Shown piece after piece: positions 26,567 to 37,293 of a stretch of DNA of 64,000 bases. The DNA is from Cohnella ginsengisoli (GTDB lineage Bacteria > Bacillota > Bacilli > Paenibacillales > Paenibacillaceae): positions 248,001 through 312,000 of the forward strand of contig NZ_JAPDHZ010000003.1 in NCBI RefSeq assembly GCF_029525555.1, read 5' to 3'. A program made the position numbers and the translations under genes. A model generated the notes under the pieces. It saw only the letters and a list, made by a program, of their open reading frames with translations. It was not told the DNA's origin and made no database searches. The stretch's first letter is position 1, and each line of letters begins with the position of its first letter.

Positions 26567-29281
26567 TTACTTTGCCTCGTACCAGTTGACGCCGGCGCTA
26601 ACCTCCGCCTTCAGCGGCACGTCGAGCTGCAGCGCGGAAGCCATCACCTCCGGCACGAGCTTCTTCATCGTATCCAGCTCGTCCGGCGGCACCTCGAATA
26701 CGAGTTCGTCATGCACCTGCAGCAGCATTCGGCTCTTAAGCCCCTTATCCTTCAACGCCTCGGCCATGCGTACCATGGCGAGCTTGATAATGTCGGCGGC
26801 CGTCCCTTGAATCGGCGTATTCATCGCCGTCCGCTCCGCGAACGAGCGCAAATTGAAGTTCGACGAGCGGATATCCGGCAGATAACGGCGCCGCTCGAGC
26901 ATCGTCTTGACGTAGCCGTCCTTCTTCGCTTGCGCGACGATGTCGTCCATGTAGCGACGAACGCCCGGGAAGGCGGCAAAGTACTGCTCGATAAAAGCAG
27001 CCGCTTCCTTCCGCGTAATGCCAAGATTCTGGGAAAGCCCGTAATCGCTGATGCCGTAGACGATGCCGAAGTTGACGGCTTTGGCGCTGCGGCGCATATT
27101 GCCGTCCACCTGTTCGGCGCTGACGCCGAATACGTCCATCGCCGTCTTCGTATGGACGTCCATTTCCAGCCGGAACGCTTCCTTGAGCCCCTCGTCCCCG
27201 GAAATATGCGCCAGCACCCGGAGCTCGATCTGCGAGTAGTCGGCGGCGAGGATCTGCCAGTTCGGCTCGGAAGGCACGAACGCCTTGCGAATCTGGCGCC
27301 CCTCTTCCATGCGGATCGGAATGTTCTGCAGGTTCGGATACTGGCTGCTCAGCCGGCCCGTCGCCGCGATCGTCTGGCGGTAGTAGGTATGAATCTTGCC
27401 GTCCTCCGGCCGAATTTCCTTCAGCAAGCCCTCGATATACGTCGACTGCAGCTTGGCGAGCTGGCGGTAGTGCAGGATGAGCCGCACGATCTCATGGTAC
27501 GGTTCCAGCTTCTCCAGCACCTCGGCGTCCGTCGAATAGCCGGTCTTCGTCTTTTTGACGACGGGCAGGCCGAGCTTGTCGAACAGCACCTCGCCCAGCT
27601 GCCTGGTCGAGCCGATGTTGAATTCGAAGCCCGCGATCCGGTAAATCTCGCTCACGATCTGGCCGATCCGCGCCTGGAAGTCCTTGCCCAGCTCCTCGAG
27701 CGCCTCGGCCTGCACGACGATCCCCTGCTTTTCCATGTCGGCGAGGATGATCGCGAGCGGCTGCTCGAGCTCGTAGAACAGCGGCTTCATGCCTGCCTCT
27801 TCGAGCTCGGCCGCCTGCCGCGAGGCGAGCCGCCGGACCGCGTCCGCCTTGGATGCCAGATGAGCGGCGAGCGCTTCCGGCTCCGGCACGCGGAACTTCG
27901 CGCCTTTGCCGTAAGCCGATTCGTCCGATGCGATGCCAGGGAGGCCCGCCTTCGCGAGCAGGCCGACGAGCGACGGGTCCGCATCGGTCGGATCGAGCAG
28001 ATACGCCGCGAGCGAGCAGCAAAACGCTTGGCCGCGAAGCTCGAGGCCGTGGCGTGCCAGCACGAGCTCCGCGCGGTGCAGGTCGTAGCCGGTCTTCGGC
28101 GCGCCGGCATCCGCAAGCCAATCTCTCAGCGGCGCGGCTTCGGGCGCCGATAGCAGCGCCTCGAACGGCAGCGCGTATACCCGCTCTCTTGCGGCGATCG
28201 CGATGCCGATGCCTTCGCTTTGATGCGGGTTGTCGCCATTCGCATCAAGGATGAAGCTCTCGGCGTGCGGGAGCGCCTCCGCGAGCGCGGACCAGTCCGC
28301 GGCATCGCTCACGCGCACCGTCTCGTAGGCGGCTGCGGCTGCGGCGACGGACGCCGCGTCCGCTTCGCCTTCGCTCAGCGCCAGCCGCTCGATGAGCGAC
28401 TTGAACTCGAGCTTGCGCAGCGCGGCGAGCAGCGCCGGTTGTTCGGCGCCTTCCCAGGCGAGCTGCTCCCAGTTCCGTTCGACCGGGATCTCGCGAAGAA
28501 TCGTCGCCAGCTCCTTGCTCATTTTCGCCGAGTCCATGTTGCTCCGCACGTTCTCGCCGAGCTTGCCTTTGATCTCCCCGGCATGCGCCAGCACCTCTTC
28601 GACGCTGCCGTACTCCGCAAGCAGCTTGAGCGCGGTCTTCTCCCCGACGCCGGGTATGCCCGGAATATTGTCCGAGGCATCGCCCATCAGTCCCTTCAGG
28701 TCGATGATCTGAAGCGGCGTCAGACCGTACTTGTCCCCGATCGCCGCGGGCGTATAGCGCTCCGTCTCGCTCACGCCCTTGCGCGTGAGGAGCACGCTCG
28801 TCCGCTCGGACGCCAGCTGCAGCATATCCTTGTCTCCCGAGACGACGACCGCTTCGATGCCTGCCTGCTCGGCCTGCTTCGTGAGCGTGCCGATAATATC
28901 GTCGGCCTCGTAGCCGGGAATCTCGTACCGGGAGATCGAGAATGCGTCCAGCAGCTCCTTGAGCAGCGGGAACTGCTCGGACAGCTCGGGCGGCGTCTTC
29001 TGCCGTCCGCCTTTGTAATCGGCGAAGCCCTCGTGCCGGAATACCGTCTTGCCCGCGTCGAACGCCACGATCAGATGCGTCGGACGCTCTTCCTCGAGCA
29101 CCTTGAGCAGCATCGTCGTGAACCCGAACACCGCGTTCGTTTGCAAGCCGGCAGCGTTCGTCAGCGGCGGCATCGCGTAGAACGCCCGGAATACGATACT
29201 GTTGCCGTCAATTAAGAGCAGCTTGTCCCGCCCGCCTTCGCCTTGCTCGATTTTCCATCGTTTTGCCATCGGTTTACGCAC
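26567..29281 (-). CDS. polA: DNA polymerase I
   Basis: PolA (904 residues) fills gaps and removes RNA primers. The 5'-3' exonuclease domain covers about 1-310 (LLLIDGNSIVFRAFYAMP, YEADDIIGTL, GIPGVGEKTALKLL). The 3'-5' exonuclease-like domain (about 330-490) lacks the usual acidic residues, as in other Bacillales, so proofreading is probably absent. The polymerase domain (about 500-904) shows DYSQIELRVLAHIS, RRSAKAVNFGIVYGISDYGL and LQVHDELVFEVP. GTG 29281 or ATG 29269 are both possible starts; neither has a strong Shine-Dalgarno. The frame is intact, and mutM follows 64 bases later. Confidence 0.97.
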   Translation of the reverse strand: MRKPMAKRWKIEQGEGGRDKLLLIDGNSIVFRAFYAMPPLTNAAGLQTNAVFGFTTMLLKVLEEERPTHLIVAFDAGKTVFRHEGFADYKGGRQKTPPELSEQFPLLKELLDAFSISRYEIPGYEADDIIGTLTKQAEQAGIEAVVVSGDKDMLQLASERTSVLLTRKGVSETERYTPAAIGDKYGLTPLQIIDLKGLMGDASDNIPGIPGVGEKTALKLLAEYGSVEEVLAHAGEIKGKLGENVRSNMDSAKMSKELATILREIPVERNWEQLAWEGAEQPALLAALRKLEFKSLIERLALSEGEADAASVAAAAAAYETVRVSDAADWSALAEALPHAESFILDANGDNPHQSEGIGIAIAARERVYALPFEALLSAPEAAPLRDWLADAGAPKTGYDLHRAELVLARHGLELRGQAFCCSLAAYLLDPTDADPSLVGLLAKAGLPGIASDESAYGKGAKFRVPEPEALAAHLASKADAVRRLASRQAAELEEAGMKPLFYELEQPLAIILADMEKQGIVVQAEALEELGKDFQARIGQIVSEIYRIAGFEFNIGSTRQLGEVLFDKLGLPVVKKTKTGYSTDAEVLEKLEPYHEIVRLILHYRQLAKLQSTYIEGLLKEIRPEDGKIHTYYRQTIAATGRLSSQYPNLQNIPIRMEEGRQIRKAFVPSEPNWQILAADYSQIELRVLAHISGDEGLKEAFRLEMDVHTKTAMDVFGVSAEQVDGNMRRSAKAVNFGIVYGISDYGLSQNLGITRKEAAAFIEQYFAAFPGVRRYMDDIVAQAKKDGYVKTMLERRRYLPDIRSSNFNLRSFAERTAMNTPIQGTAADIIKLAMVRMAEALKDKGLKSRMLLQVHDELVFEVPPDELDTMKKLVPEVMASALQLDVPLKAEVSAGVNWYEAK

Positions 29282-29439
29282 GCTCCATCCGTTCTTCTTC
29301 CATTAAGAACAATCATACCATAAACGCCGGAGGCCGGGCGACGTCAGGCGCCGGGCCGTATTAAGGAAAGTTTAAGCACTCCGCCCGCGCGGGCTGTGTT
29401 AATATTGCTAATATATTTGAACCGTAAGGAGAGTTTGCG

Positions 29440-30584
29440 TTGGCCCAAGCGAGGCGCTACATCCCGGAGATCAACTTGATGCGCGCGATGGCGATATTGG
29501 CCGTCGTCATGATTCACTCCACGAGCAATGCTCTAGTTCAGTTGCAGACGTCGTCTTCCTTTTACGGTGTATACGTGTTCCTGCACGAATTCGCCGTCTT
29601 CGCCGTGCCCGCGTTTATTTTCATCAGCGGCTTCGTACTGACCTACAATTACGTCGGCAAGCCTTTGAACGGCGGTACGATCGCCACTTTTTACCGCAAA
29701 CGCATTTGGGGCGCCGTGCTCCCGTACGCGATTTTCAGCCTGCTGTACTTTTTTCTAAAAGCGGATTTCGCGCCGCCCCCCGATTCGGCGACCAAATTCC
29801 TGGGACAGCTGCTCACCGGACAGGCTTACGGCCACTTGTACTTTATGTTCGTCATCATCCAGTACTACATCCTTTTCCCGGTCCTGCTGCTCGCGCTCCG
29901 CAGCGGCTGGGTCCGCCGCCATATTTGGTGGATCGGCATTGTGCTTCAGTTCGCCTATTTCTACTTGAACCGGGAGTACATCGTCCATCAGACCGGATGG
30001 CCGAACGTTCTCCACCGTACCGGCAGCCTGTTCATCTCCTACTTCGGCGTGTTCGCCGTGGCCATGTGGGTCGCCATCCACTATGAACGGATTCTGTCCT
30101 GGTTCGCGGCCCGTCCCGCCGTACGCCGGCTGTCCGTGCTGCTTGCCTACGCGCTATGGATGTTGTCCGGCGCCTATTATGTGTATTTGCGATATCAAGG
30201 TTTGGTAAATAAGGACTGGGCAGACGGTCAGGTGTTCGCCTATACGCAGTTTGTATTCAATCTCATGTCGGCGATCTCGCTGTTCCTGCTCTCGAATGTC
30301 CTGATGCGCCGTCCCAAGGCGGTGTGGACCCGTATGCTCGGCAATATCGGCGTCTGCTCGTTCGGCATCTACCTAATTCACCCGGCCGTGCTTTACTACT
30401 ACCGCGACCTGCCGGTCCCGGGCAACGGCATGCTGTTCCATGTCTATTACGCCTGCGAATTTCTCGCGGCGCTGCTGGTCGCATGGGGGGATCGCCTGGG
30501 CGATTCAGCGCAATTTCCGATGGGCATGGATGCTGTTCGGCACCTCCTCGGTTCCTAAAAAAGAAGACGGCCGCATCGCGATAA
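29440..30584 (+). CDS. Membrane acyltransferase, family 3 (frame broken near 3' end)
   Basis: This polytopic protein belongs to the acyltransferase-3 (OafA/IcaC-like) family that acylates cell-surface sugars. TTG 29440 has AAGGAG 8 bases upstream. Family features are INLMRAMAILAVVMIHSTSN with the conserved His, FISGFVLTYNY, and about ten membrane helices ending in GVCSFGIYLIHPAVLYYY. The G6 run at 30485-30490 likely has one extra base (repair gives LLVAWGIAWAIQRNF, continuing the last helix), and A6 at 30557-30562 probably one more, after which the protein stops at 30584 with VPKKKTAASR (380 residues) ahead of the terminator. As written the stop is at 30558. The second repair is less certain. 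Confidence 0.8.
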
Positions 30585-30635
30585 AAAGACGTTTCATTCC
30601 CTTATTTTTCTGGTATTTTCGATGCAAAATCGGAG

Positions 30636-30659
30636 GGCCGTCCGTAGGGGCGGTCTTTT
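30636..30659 (+). terminator. Terminator of the acyltransferase gene
   Basis: GGCCGTCC (30636-30643) pairs with GGGCGGTC (30648-30655), two of the eight pairs being G-U, loop GTAG, followed by TTTTG. Confidence 0.7.
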
Positions 30660-30774
30660 GTTCGCCGTTTATTCAACATTTTTACGCAACTTTTGGATGC
30701 GGCTTTCGTCTAGAATAGAGTCGAATGCAACCGTAATCGTCGGATTTTACGAAGTAAAAGGAGACTTTAGCACT

Positions 30775-32736
30775 ATGAAATGGAAATTGGAAAGACAACG
30801 CATGATCAAATGGCTCACCGCAGCCGCGCTCCTCGTCACGCTGCTCGCGCCTGCGGCCTCGCACGTCGCCACGGCCGCAGGACCCAGCGACAACGTTCTT
30901 ACCTTGACCCTGAACAAGCCGCAAGTGTCGGTCAACGGCACGACATACGCCTCGCCGCAGCCTGCGCTCATCGTCAAAGGCGTTACCTATGCGCCGGTAT
31001 CTATGTTGGCCGCCCGTTTCGGCTATAAGATTACTTACAACGCCGCATCCAAGTCGTATACGATCTCCACGGACGGCAACGCCGTCGAATTCAAGACCGG
31101 CAGCACCGCCTATTGGCAGAACGGCGCGAAGGTCGCTTCCTCCGGCAAGACTTATATTTACAAAGGCAGCCTGATGGTACCGCTGCGCGACTGGGTCAAG
31201 GCGACCGGCTCCAAGCTGTCCGCCGCTCCAGGCACCGTCTCCCTGACCTGGAGCGTCGCGCCGACCGCCGACTTCAAGGTCGATCAGGACGTTATTTACG
31301 CAGGCGAGACGCAGGTCACCTACACGAGCCTTTCCAAAAATCCGAATAAAATTTGGTCGGAGAGCTGGGACGGCAACCTGAGCGTCTTCCCCGAGCCCGG
31401 TACATACGTGATTACCCGCAGCGTGCAGGACAAGGCCGGCAACTGGCTGGATCCGTACGCCGTCACGATCACCGTACTGCCGCCGAATCAGCCGCCGGTC
31501 GCGCAGTTCACGACCGACAAGGACACGTATATGATCGGCGAGCCGATCACGATCACGGACCAATCGTACGACGACGAGAACGCGATCGTATCGACCGAAT
31601 GGTCGAACAACAAGCGTGGCTTCTTCGTATCCGGCCCGCAGACGATCTCGCTTCGCGTGACCGACAAGCACGGCAGCATTTCGGACTTCTCGAAGACGAT
31701 CACGATCTCGACGGACGTCATGTACACCGAAGCCGAATTCAACGAGCGCTTCACCCTTGTCGGAGACAAATATCCGGTCGTCGGCGCGGATATCCTTAAG
31801 ATTCCGACCGTGCCTTATACGTTCTATAACACGAACCGCGCGCTCATCGCCTCCGACAGTCCCGAGGATCTGACCGGTCCCGGCGTCCTGTATCGCGACA
31901 CGCTGTCCGGCGACCTCCGCCTGTTCCTTTACCATCAGAACCTCGGCGCCGAACCGCTCAAGATTTATCTTGCCGCGACCAACGAGAGCGCGACCGAATC
32001 GGCGGCTATCGACCTTGGCGCTTGGGGCAGCGCAGGTCCGGAGACGTTCGGCGCGTATACGGGCAAGATGGCGGCAATCCGCTACCTCGACGCCCGCGAC
32101 TCGCAGACGACGTCGACCACTTGGCTCGCGCCAGGCGCGACCAAGCTGATCGTGCCCGAGCTGAACCAGAAGGCGCTGTCCAAGGGTCAGACCTTCTCCG
32201 CCTACGCCGACCTCAGCACGTCGACGAACGTCAAGTTCACGCTGTTCGCCGTGAAGAGCGGCGACGATCCTTTGACCACGCTGCCCACGCTCGGCGTCAT
32301 GAAGCGCGACGGCAAGCATATCCGCGGCACGTTCCAGGGCGCGGACCGCGAGATCGTCATTACGGACACGCTTGGCGATACGGCGAAGCGCATCGTGTTC
32401 GGCGATCACAGCATCGACCCGGCGCTTGACGGCATCGACCAGCTGAACGGCCAGCCCGAGAACAACTGGGGCAACTTCGGCGTCGTCTACCACATGACGG
32501 TGCAGGTCAAGGCGAACACGCTCATCTCGCTTAACGCGCGGGGCGGCATTTACACCGGCGCCTTCCTCGTCAACGGCGTGAAGGTGCCCGTCACCAACAC
32601 GAGCATCCTGGAAAATCCGAACGTCGCGACGCCGGTTTATCGCACCGGACCTTACAACGAGACGGTCGAGATCTCGTATCTGACGGCGCTCGGCTCCAAT
32701 CTGCCGATCACGCTCATGTTCATCCCGATGAAATAA
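30775..32736 (+). CDS. Secreted copper-amine-oxidase-N (stalk) domain protein with Ig/PKD-like repeats
   Basis: This 653-residue exported protein starts at ATG 30775 with AAAGGAG upstream and has a signal peptide of about 35 residues. Residues about 40-155 form a copper amine oxidase N-terminal-like stalk domain (ALIVKGVTYAPVSMLAARFG, SLMVPLRDWVKATG), a cell-wall-associated fold common in Paenibacillaceae rather than an enzyme. PKD-like repeats follow (NQPPVAQFTTDKDTYMIGEP). The C-terminal half (from about residue 330) has beta-rich text (LRLFLYHQNLG, FTLFAVKSGDDPL) that I do not recognise. A surface structural or adhesive role is inferred. It is monocistronic, with its own strong terminator. 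Confidence 0.75.
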   Translation: MKWKLERQRMIKWLTAAALLVTLLAPAASHVATAAGPSDNVLTLTLNKPQVSVNGTTYASPQPALIVKGVTYAPVSMLAARFGYKITYNAASKSYTISTDGNAVEFKTGSTAYWQNGAKVASSGKTYIYKGSLMVPLRDWVKATGSKLSAAPGTVSLTWSVAPTADFKVDQDVIYAGETQVTYTSLSKNPNKIWSESWDGNLSVFPEPGTYVITRSVQDKAGNWLDPYAVTITVLPPNQPPVAQFTTDKDTYMIGEPITITDQSYDDENAIVSTEWSNNKRGFFVSGPQTISLRVTDKHGSISDFSKTITISTDVMYTEAEFNERFTLVGDKYPVVGADILKIPTVPYTFYNTNRALIASDSPEDLTGPGVLYRDTLSGDLRLFLYHQNLGAEPLKIYLAATNESATESAAIDLGAWGSAGPETFGAYTGKMAAIRYLDARDSQTTSTTWLAPGATKLIVPELNQKALSKGQTFSAYADLSTSTNVKFTLFAVKSGDDPLTTLPTLGVMKRDGKHIRGTFQGADREIVITDTLGDTAKRIVFGDHSIDPALDGIDQLNGQPENNWGNFGVVYHMTVQVKANTLISLNARGGIYTGAFLVNGVKVPVTNTSILENPNVATPVYRTGPYNETVEISYLTALGSNLPITLMFIPMK

Positions 32737-32742
32737 TGCGAA

Positions 32743-32789
32743 AAGGGTTGTTTCCTCCGTTTGCGCGGATGGAAACAACCCTTTTTTTT
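32743..32789. terminator. Strong terminator between the stalk-domain gene and phoU
   Basis: AAGGGTTGTTTCC (32743-32755) pairs perfectly with GGAAACAACCCTT (32771-32783), followed by eight T on the plus strand; the minus strand also ends in TTTT after the stem, so it may serve phoU as well. Confidence 0.9.
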
Positions 32790-32846
32790 GCTGCGATTAA
32801 GCGACATTCGAGCTTGCTTGCATCGTCGTTCTGCTCTGCTTTAAGC

Positions 32847-33507
32847 TTACTGGTTCAAATCTGGACGCGTGCCGACGACGAGAAAAACGACGTTCTCGCC
32901 GATGTTCGTCGCATGATCCGCGATCCGCTCGATGTAGCGTCCCACGAAGCACAGGTTCATCGCCTGTCCGACGTTCTTCTGGTCCTCGCCGGCCATCTCG
33001 AACAACTCGCGCAGAATCTGGGAGTATAAGGCGTCGATCCTATCGTCGTCCTTGGCCATCTTGTAGGCCAGGTCGACGTTCTCGTCGATGTAGGACCGGA
33101 TCGACTCGCCGATCATGCCTTGCGCCAGCGTCGCCATGCGCGGCAGGTCTACGAGCGGCTTGATTAGCGACTGACCTTCCAATCGAATCGCGACTTTGGC
33201 GATGTCGACCGACAGATCGCCCATCCGCTCGAGGTCCGAGGAGATTTTGAGCGCCACGAGGATGCGGCGCAGATCCTTCGCCACAGGCTGCTGCGTAGCG
33301 ATCAGTTTGGCCCCCAGATCGGCGATTCGCTCCTCGAGCCTGTTCAGCTCGGGATCGGCTTTGACGATTCGCTGCGCCAGCGGCCCGTTCAAGTCCTCCA
33401 GCGCCTGCATCGCGTCGCCGAGCGCTTTTTCCACCCGGTCCCCCCATTTCTACTAACATGTTCTGCAATTGCACGAGTCCGATATCGAATTCCCTTCTCG
33501 CCGTCAT
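32847..33507 (-). CDS. phoU: Phosphate transport regulator PhoU (frame broken)
   Basis: PhoU is a helical-bundle negative regulator of phosphate signalling and Pst transport. From ATG 33507 the text runs MTARREFDIGLVQLQNMLVE; the C6 run at 33440-33445 has one base extra, and repair gives EMGDRVEKALGDAMQALEDL, 219 residues in total. The two PhoU three-helix repeats are visible (RILVALKISSDLERMGDLSV and NLCFVGRYIERIADHATNIG, each with the E/DxxxD metal motif). It is the last gene of pstSCABB-phoU. Confidence 0.93.
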
Positions 33508-33532
33508 TGGCCGTTTGCCCCTTCCAAGTCGT

Positions 33533-34283
33533 TTAACCGAATCTGCCGGAGATATAGTCCTCCGTCCTTTGATCCCGCGGCGCACGGAACAATTGCTCCG
33601 TATCCGCGGACTCCACTACTTCGCCATTCAGGAAAAACACCGTTCGATCCGAGATTCTGGCTGCTTGGTGCATGTTATGCGTGACCATGACGATCGTATA
33701 ACTCTTTTTCAGTTCCCGCGTGAGCTCCTCGATCTTCGTCGTCGAGATCGGATCGAGCGCCGACGTCGATTCGTCCATGAGCAGGATATCCGGCTCGACC
33801 GCAAGCGCGCGCGCGATGCACAGACGCTGCTGCTGGCCGCCCGACAGGCTCCAAGCGGACTTTTTCAGCACGTCCTTGACCTCGTTCCACAGCGACGCCG
33901 AGCGCAAGCTCTTTTCGACGATGCCGTCCAGCTCGGACTTCTTGGTCACGCCGTGCAGGCGCGGGCCGTAAGCGACGTTGTCGTAGATCGTCTTGGGAAA
34001 AGGGTTCGGCTGCTGAAACACCATGCCCACTCGCTTCCGAAGAAACTCGACCTCCGTCTGTCCGTCGTAAATGTTGCGGTCCTGGATGACCACTTCGCCT
34101 TCGATGAGCACGCCCGGAATCGTGTCGTTCATCCGATTGAGCGTCCGCAGCAGCGTCGACTTGCCGCAGCCCGAAGGGCCGATGAACGCAGTGATGCTTT
34201 TCTCGGGTATGGTCAGGTCCACGTTTTTAAGCGCATGGAACTTTCCGTAGTACAGCTGCAGCTTTTTTGGTCTCGATGATCAC
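33533..34283 (-). CDS. pstB: Phosphate ABC transporter ATPase PstB, copy 1 (frame broken near start)
   Basis: This is the ATPase of the high-affinity phosphate importer. GTG 34283 has GGAGGAG upstream. The T6 run at 34263-34268 has an extra base; repair gives [20 protein letters not shown], then [20 protein letters not shown] (249 residues). The Walker [10 protein letters not shown], signature [15 protein letters not shown] and Walker B ILLMDE are intact, although the residue after the Walker B Glu is Ser rather than the usual Pro ([10 protein letters not shown]). It is a paralog of the PstB at 34382-35398, 98 bases upstream. Confidence 0.93.
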
Positions 34284-34381
34284 TTGCGCTCCTCCTCCTC
34301 GTCGGGCGTTGGCTCTGCGGTCCCGTCCCGCATCCAGCCGGTCGCCGGCGGCCGCCCGGTCATGCGCCGTCGCTCGCGCGA

Positions 34382-35398
34382 TCAGCCGAAACGCCCGGAG
34401 ATGTAATCGTCCGTCGATTTGCGCGACGGGTTGGTGAAGATTTTGTTCGTCTCGTCGTACTCGACCAGGTCGCCGAGGAAGAAAAACGCCGTCTTGTCGG
34501 ATACGCGCGCGGCCTGATGCATGTTGTGCGTGACGATGACGATCGTGTAGTCCTGCTTCAGCTCGGCGATCAGCTCCTCGACCTTGGCGGTCGACACGGG
34601 GTCAAGCGCGGAAGCCGGTTCGTCCATGAGCAGGATATCCGGCTTAACCGCGATCGAGCGCGCGATGCACAGACGCTGCTGCTGGCCGCCCGACAGCGCG
34701 AGCCCCGACTGGTGCAGCCGGTCCTTGACCTCGTCCCACAGGGCCGTCTTGCGCAGACATTCTTCGACGAGCTGGTCGAGGGCGGCCTTGCTTTTCACGC
34801 CATGATAGCGGGGACCGAACGCGACGTTTTCGTAGATCGATTTGTGAAAAGGGTTCGGACGCTGCCAGACCATCCCGATCTTCTGGCGGAGCCGTACGAC
34901 GTCCGTCTTGGAATCGCAGATGTTTTGGCCGCCGATCCAGATCTCCCCTTGGATCGAAGCGCCGGGGATCAGGTCGTTCATCCGGTTCAGCGACCTAAGG
35001 AACGTCGACTTGCCGCAGCCCGAAGGGCCGATCAGCGCGACGACCTGACGATCCGGGAAGGCCATGCTGACATGCTTGATCGCCTGCTTTTCACCGTAGA
35101 AGACGGATAGGTCTTTGGTGTAAAAAGCGGGCGGGGGCGCGGCTTGCGTGCGCGCGGCGCCGCTTGCTTCGGGATCGGAAGGCGCCGGCTTCGGCGTCTC
35201 GGCAGGCGCATGCTTCGGCGCGGACGCGGGCTGCGCAGGCGTCGCGGAGGGCGCAGGACGCAGGACGGCTCCCGTGCCGGCGCTATGCGCGTCGGCGCTT
35301 CGAGAATCGGCCGAGGATGGCATGCCCGCCGCTTTTACGCCTGCTGCCGGGCTGGCCGCCCGCTCGGCCTCCGTCTTTTCGGTCGCGATCGTCGTCAT
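34382..35398 (-). CDS. pstB: Phosphate ABC transporter ATPase PstB, copy 2, with Ala/Pro-rich N-terminal extension
   Basis: The last ~250 residues are a standard PstB (Walker [10 protein letters not shown], signature [15 protein letters not shown], Walker [14 protein letters not shown]). The first ~90 residues are low-complexity, rich in Ala, Pro, Ser and Lys (e.g. [15 protein letters not shown]), which PstB normally lacks. AAAGGAGG precedes ATG 35398 and the frame is intact through the extension, so it appears translated. No second start with a good Shine-Dalgarno is evident near the [14 protein letters not shown] core. Two pstB copies in one operon are known in Bacillus (pstBA, pstBB). Confidence 0.92.
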   Translation of the reverse strand: MTTIATEKTEAERAASPAAGVKAAGMPSSADSRSADAHSAGTGAVLRPAPSATPAQPASAPKHAPAETPKPAPSDPEASGAARTQAAPPPAFYTKDLSVFYGEKQAIKHVSMAFPDRQVVALIGPSGCGKSTFLRSLNRMNDLIPGASIQGEIWIGGQNICDSKTDVVRLRQKIGMVWQRPNPFHKSIYENVAFGPRYHGVKSKAALDQLVEECLRKTALWDEVKDRLHQSGLALSGGQQQRLCIARSIAVKPDILLMDEPASALDPVSTAKVEELIAELKQDYTIVIVTHNMHQAARVSDKTAFFFLGDLVEYDETNKIFTNPSRKSTDDYISGRFG

Positions 35399-35444
35399 GA
35401 TGAATTCCTCCTTTAAGTTCCAGGTGATCCGGCCGGAGCCGGTC

Positions 35445-36333
35445 TTAGCGTCCTGCCGTCAGCTTGCGGTAAAGCGCGCGCCCAAGCCAGCGGGCGCCAA
35501 GATTGAACAGGAGCACCGTGATGACGAGCACGGCCGATGCGCCTGCGGCGATTTGCGCGGCGTCCGGCGCGAGGCCTTCGCTGTTGACCTTCCAGATGTG
35601 CACGGCCAGCGTCTCGGCGGGGCGGAATGGATTCAGCGGCGACGTGTGGTGCAGCGGATTCCAGTCGGTGAAGTCGAGGCGCGGCGAGCTCATGCCCGCC
35701 GTAAACAGCAGGGCGGCAGCTTCGCCGAACACGCGGCCCGCAGCCAGGATCGTGCCCGTGACGATGGCAGGCAGCGAGATCGGCAGCATGACCGTCGTGA
35801 TCGTGCGCCAGCGGGACAGTCCGAGCGCAAGGCCGGCTTCCTTCTGCTCGCGCGGCACGGCGCGCAGCGCCTGTTCGGTGATGCGCACCATGAGCGGGAG
35901 GTTAAACACCGTCAGCGCGAGCGCGCCCGACATGAGCGACAGCCCGAGGCCGAAGCGGTTGACGATGACCAAGAGTCCGAACAAGCCGACGACGATCGAC
36001 GGGAAGGAAGACAGCACCTCGACGATCAGGCGGATGAACGCGGTCAGCCGGTTTTGCTTGGCGTACTCGCTCATGTAAATGCCGGCGCCGAGGCCGAGCG
36101 GAACGGTGATGATCATCGTCAGCACGAGCAGGAACAGCGAGTTGAACAGTTGGGGGCCGATCCCGCCGCCCGCGCGGATCGATTCGGGCGGCGAAGTGAG
36201 GAAGTGCCAGCTGATATGGCCGACGCCGCGGATGAGCAGGTAGCCGAGCAGCGCGGCCAGCAGCGCGATGATCAAAAAAGCCGATGCCGACGATAACGCC
36301 GGTCATGATGCGGTCTACGGACTTGGCCTTCAT
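35445..36333 (-). CDS. pstA: Phosphate ABC transporter permease PstA (frame broken near start)
   Basis: PstA is one of two membrane channel subunits of the phosphate importer. ATG 36333 overlaps the pstC stop in ATGA. The A6 run at 36274-36279 (plus strand) has one extra base; repair changes [13 protein letters not shown] into [20 protein letters not shown] and gives 295 residues. The EAA loop is [20 protein letters not shown], and six membrane helices are apparent. Confidence 0.93.
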
Positions 36334-37268
36334 GCGTGCTTCACTCTCCTCTCCAGCAGTCGGACGACGAATACGAACAAGAATGTCATGATCAGCAAGA
36401 TGAGCGCGAGGCTCCACAGCGCGTTGTTGTGCAGGGAACCGCTCGTGGTGTTGCCCATCGACAGCGTGATGATACTGGTCAGCGTCGCGGCCGATTGCGT
36501 CAGCGAGTGCGGGATGTGCGGCGCGTTGCCGATAACCATCTGCACGGCGAGCGCTTCGCCGAACGCGCGCGCGATACCGAGTACGACGCCTGTCATGAGC
36601 GATGGCAGCGTCGTCGGAATGACGAGCCGCGAGATCGTCTGCCAGCGCGTGGCGCCGAGCGCGTAAGAGCCTTCCTTAAGTCCGGCGGGCAAGCTGCGCA
36701 GCGCGTCCGTCGCGACTGTCGTGATCGTCGGCAGGATCATGACGGACAGGACGATCCCGCCCGCCAGGATGCCGACGCCTTGTCCCGGGAAGACGTCCCG
36801 CAGGAAAGGCACGATGACGCTGAGGCCGACGAAGCCGTAGACGACGGAAGGAACGCCGGCAAGCAGCTCGATGGCAGGCTGCAAAATATTTTTGCCGACT
36901 TTGGGCATCATTTCGGTCATGAAGATCGCGGCGCAGATGCCGAGCGGCGCGGCGATGACGGCGGCGAGCAGCGAAGTCGCGAATGAGCCGAACAGAAACG
37001 GCAGCGCGCCGAAACGCGGCGTGTCCGCTTCCGGCGCCCACTTCAGGCCTCCGAGCATCTCGCCGACGCTCACGCCCTGGCTCGCGAACGGCGTCAAGCC
37101 TCTCGAAGCGATAAAGTAGACGATCGAAAAAATGATGACGATCAGCAGCAGTACGCAAAACATCACGTAACCTCTGCCGCGGAGTTCCTCGAGCTTGTGC
37201 TTCGGAAACTTGCCGCGTCCGTCCTTCGCGATGGCATCCGCCGCTGGGCGGGTTTGGGTCATGTTCAT
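36330..37268 (-). CDS. pstC: Phosphate ABC transporter permease PstC
   Basis: PstC (312 residues) is the other membrane subunit. ATG 37268 has GGAGAGG upstream. The EAA loop is KEGSYALGATRWQTISRLVI; the FGEALAVQMVIGNAP helix is characteristic. A cytoplasmic N-terminus of about 30 residues precedes the first helix. The frame is intact; the stop overlaps pstA. Confidence 0.95.
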   Translation of the reverse strand: MNMTQTRPAADAIAKDGRGKFPKHKLEELRGRGYVMFCVLLLIVIIFSIVYFIASRGLTPFASQGVSVGEMLGGLKWAPEADTPRFGALPFLFGSFATSLLAAVIAAPLGICAAIFMTEMMPKVGKNILQPAIELLAGVPSVVYGFVGLSVIVPFLRDVFPGQGVGILAGGIVLSVMILPTITTVATDALRSLPAGLKEGSYALGATRWQTISRLVIPTTLPSLMTGVVLGIARAFGEALAVQMVIGNAPHIPHSLTQSAATLTSIITLSMGNTTSGSLHNNALWSLALILLIMTFLFVFVVRLLERRVKHA

Positions 37269-37293
37269 GCGAGCCTCTCCTTAACGTGGCAAG

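Noticed and set aside
30682..32778. 698-codon open frame on the minus strand opposite the stalk-domain gene
   Set aside because: It is the antisense shadow of a clear secreted protein with start, signal peptide and terminator. High-GC codon use leaves such long empty frames; the translated text is Arg/Val/Asp-rich with no domain.
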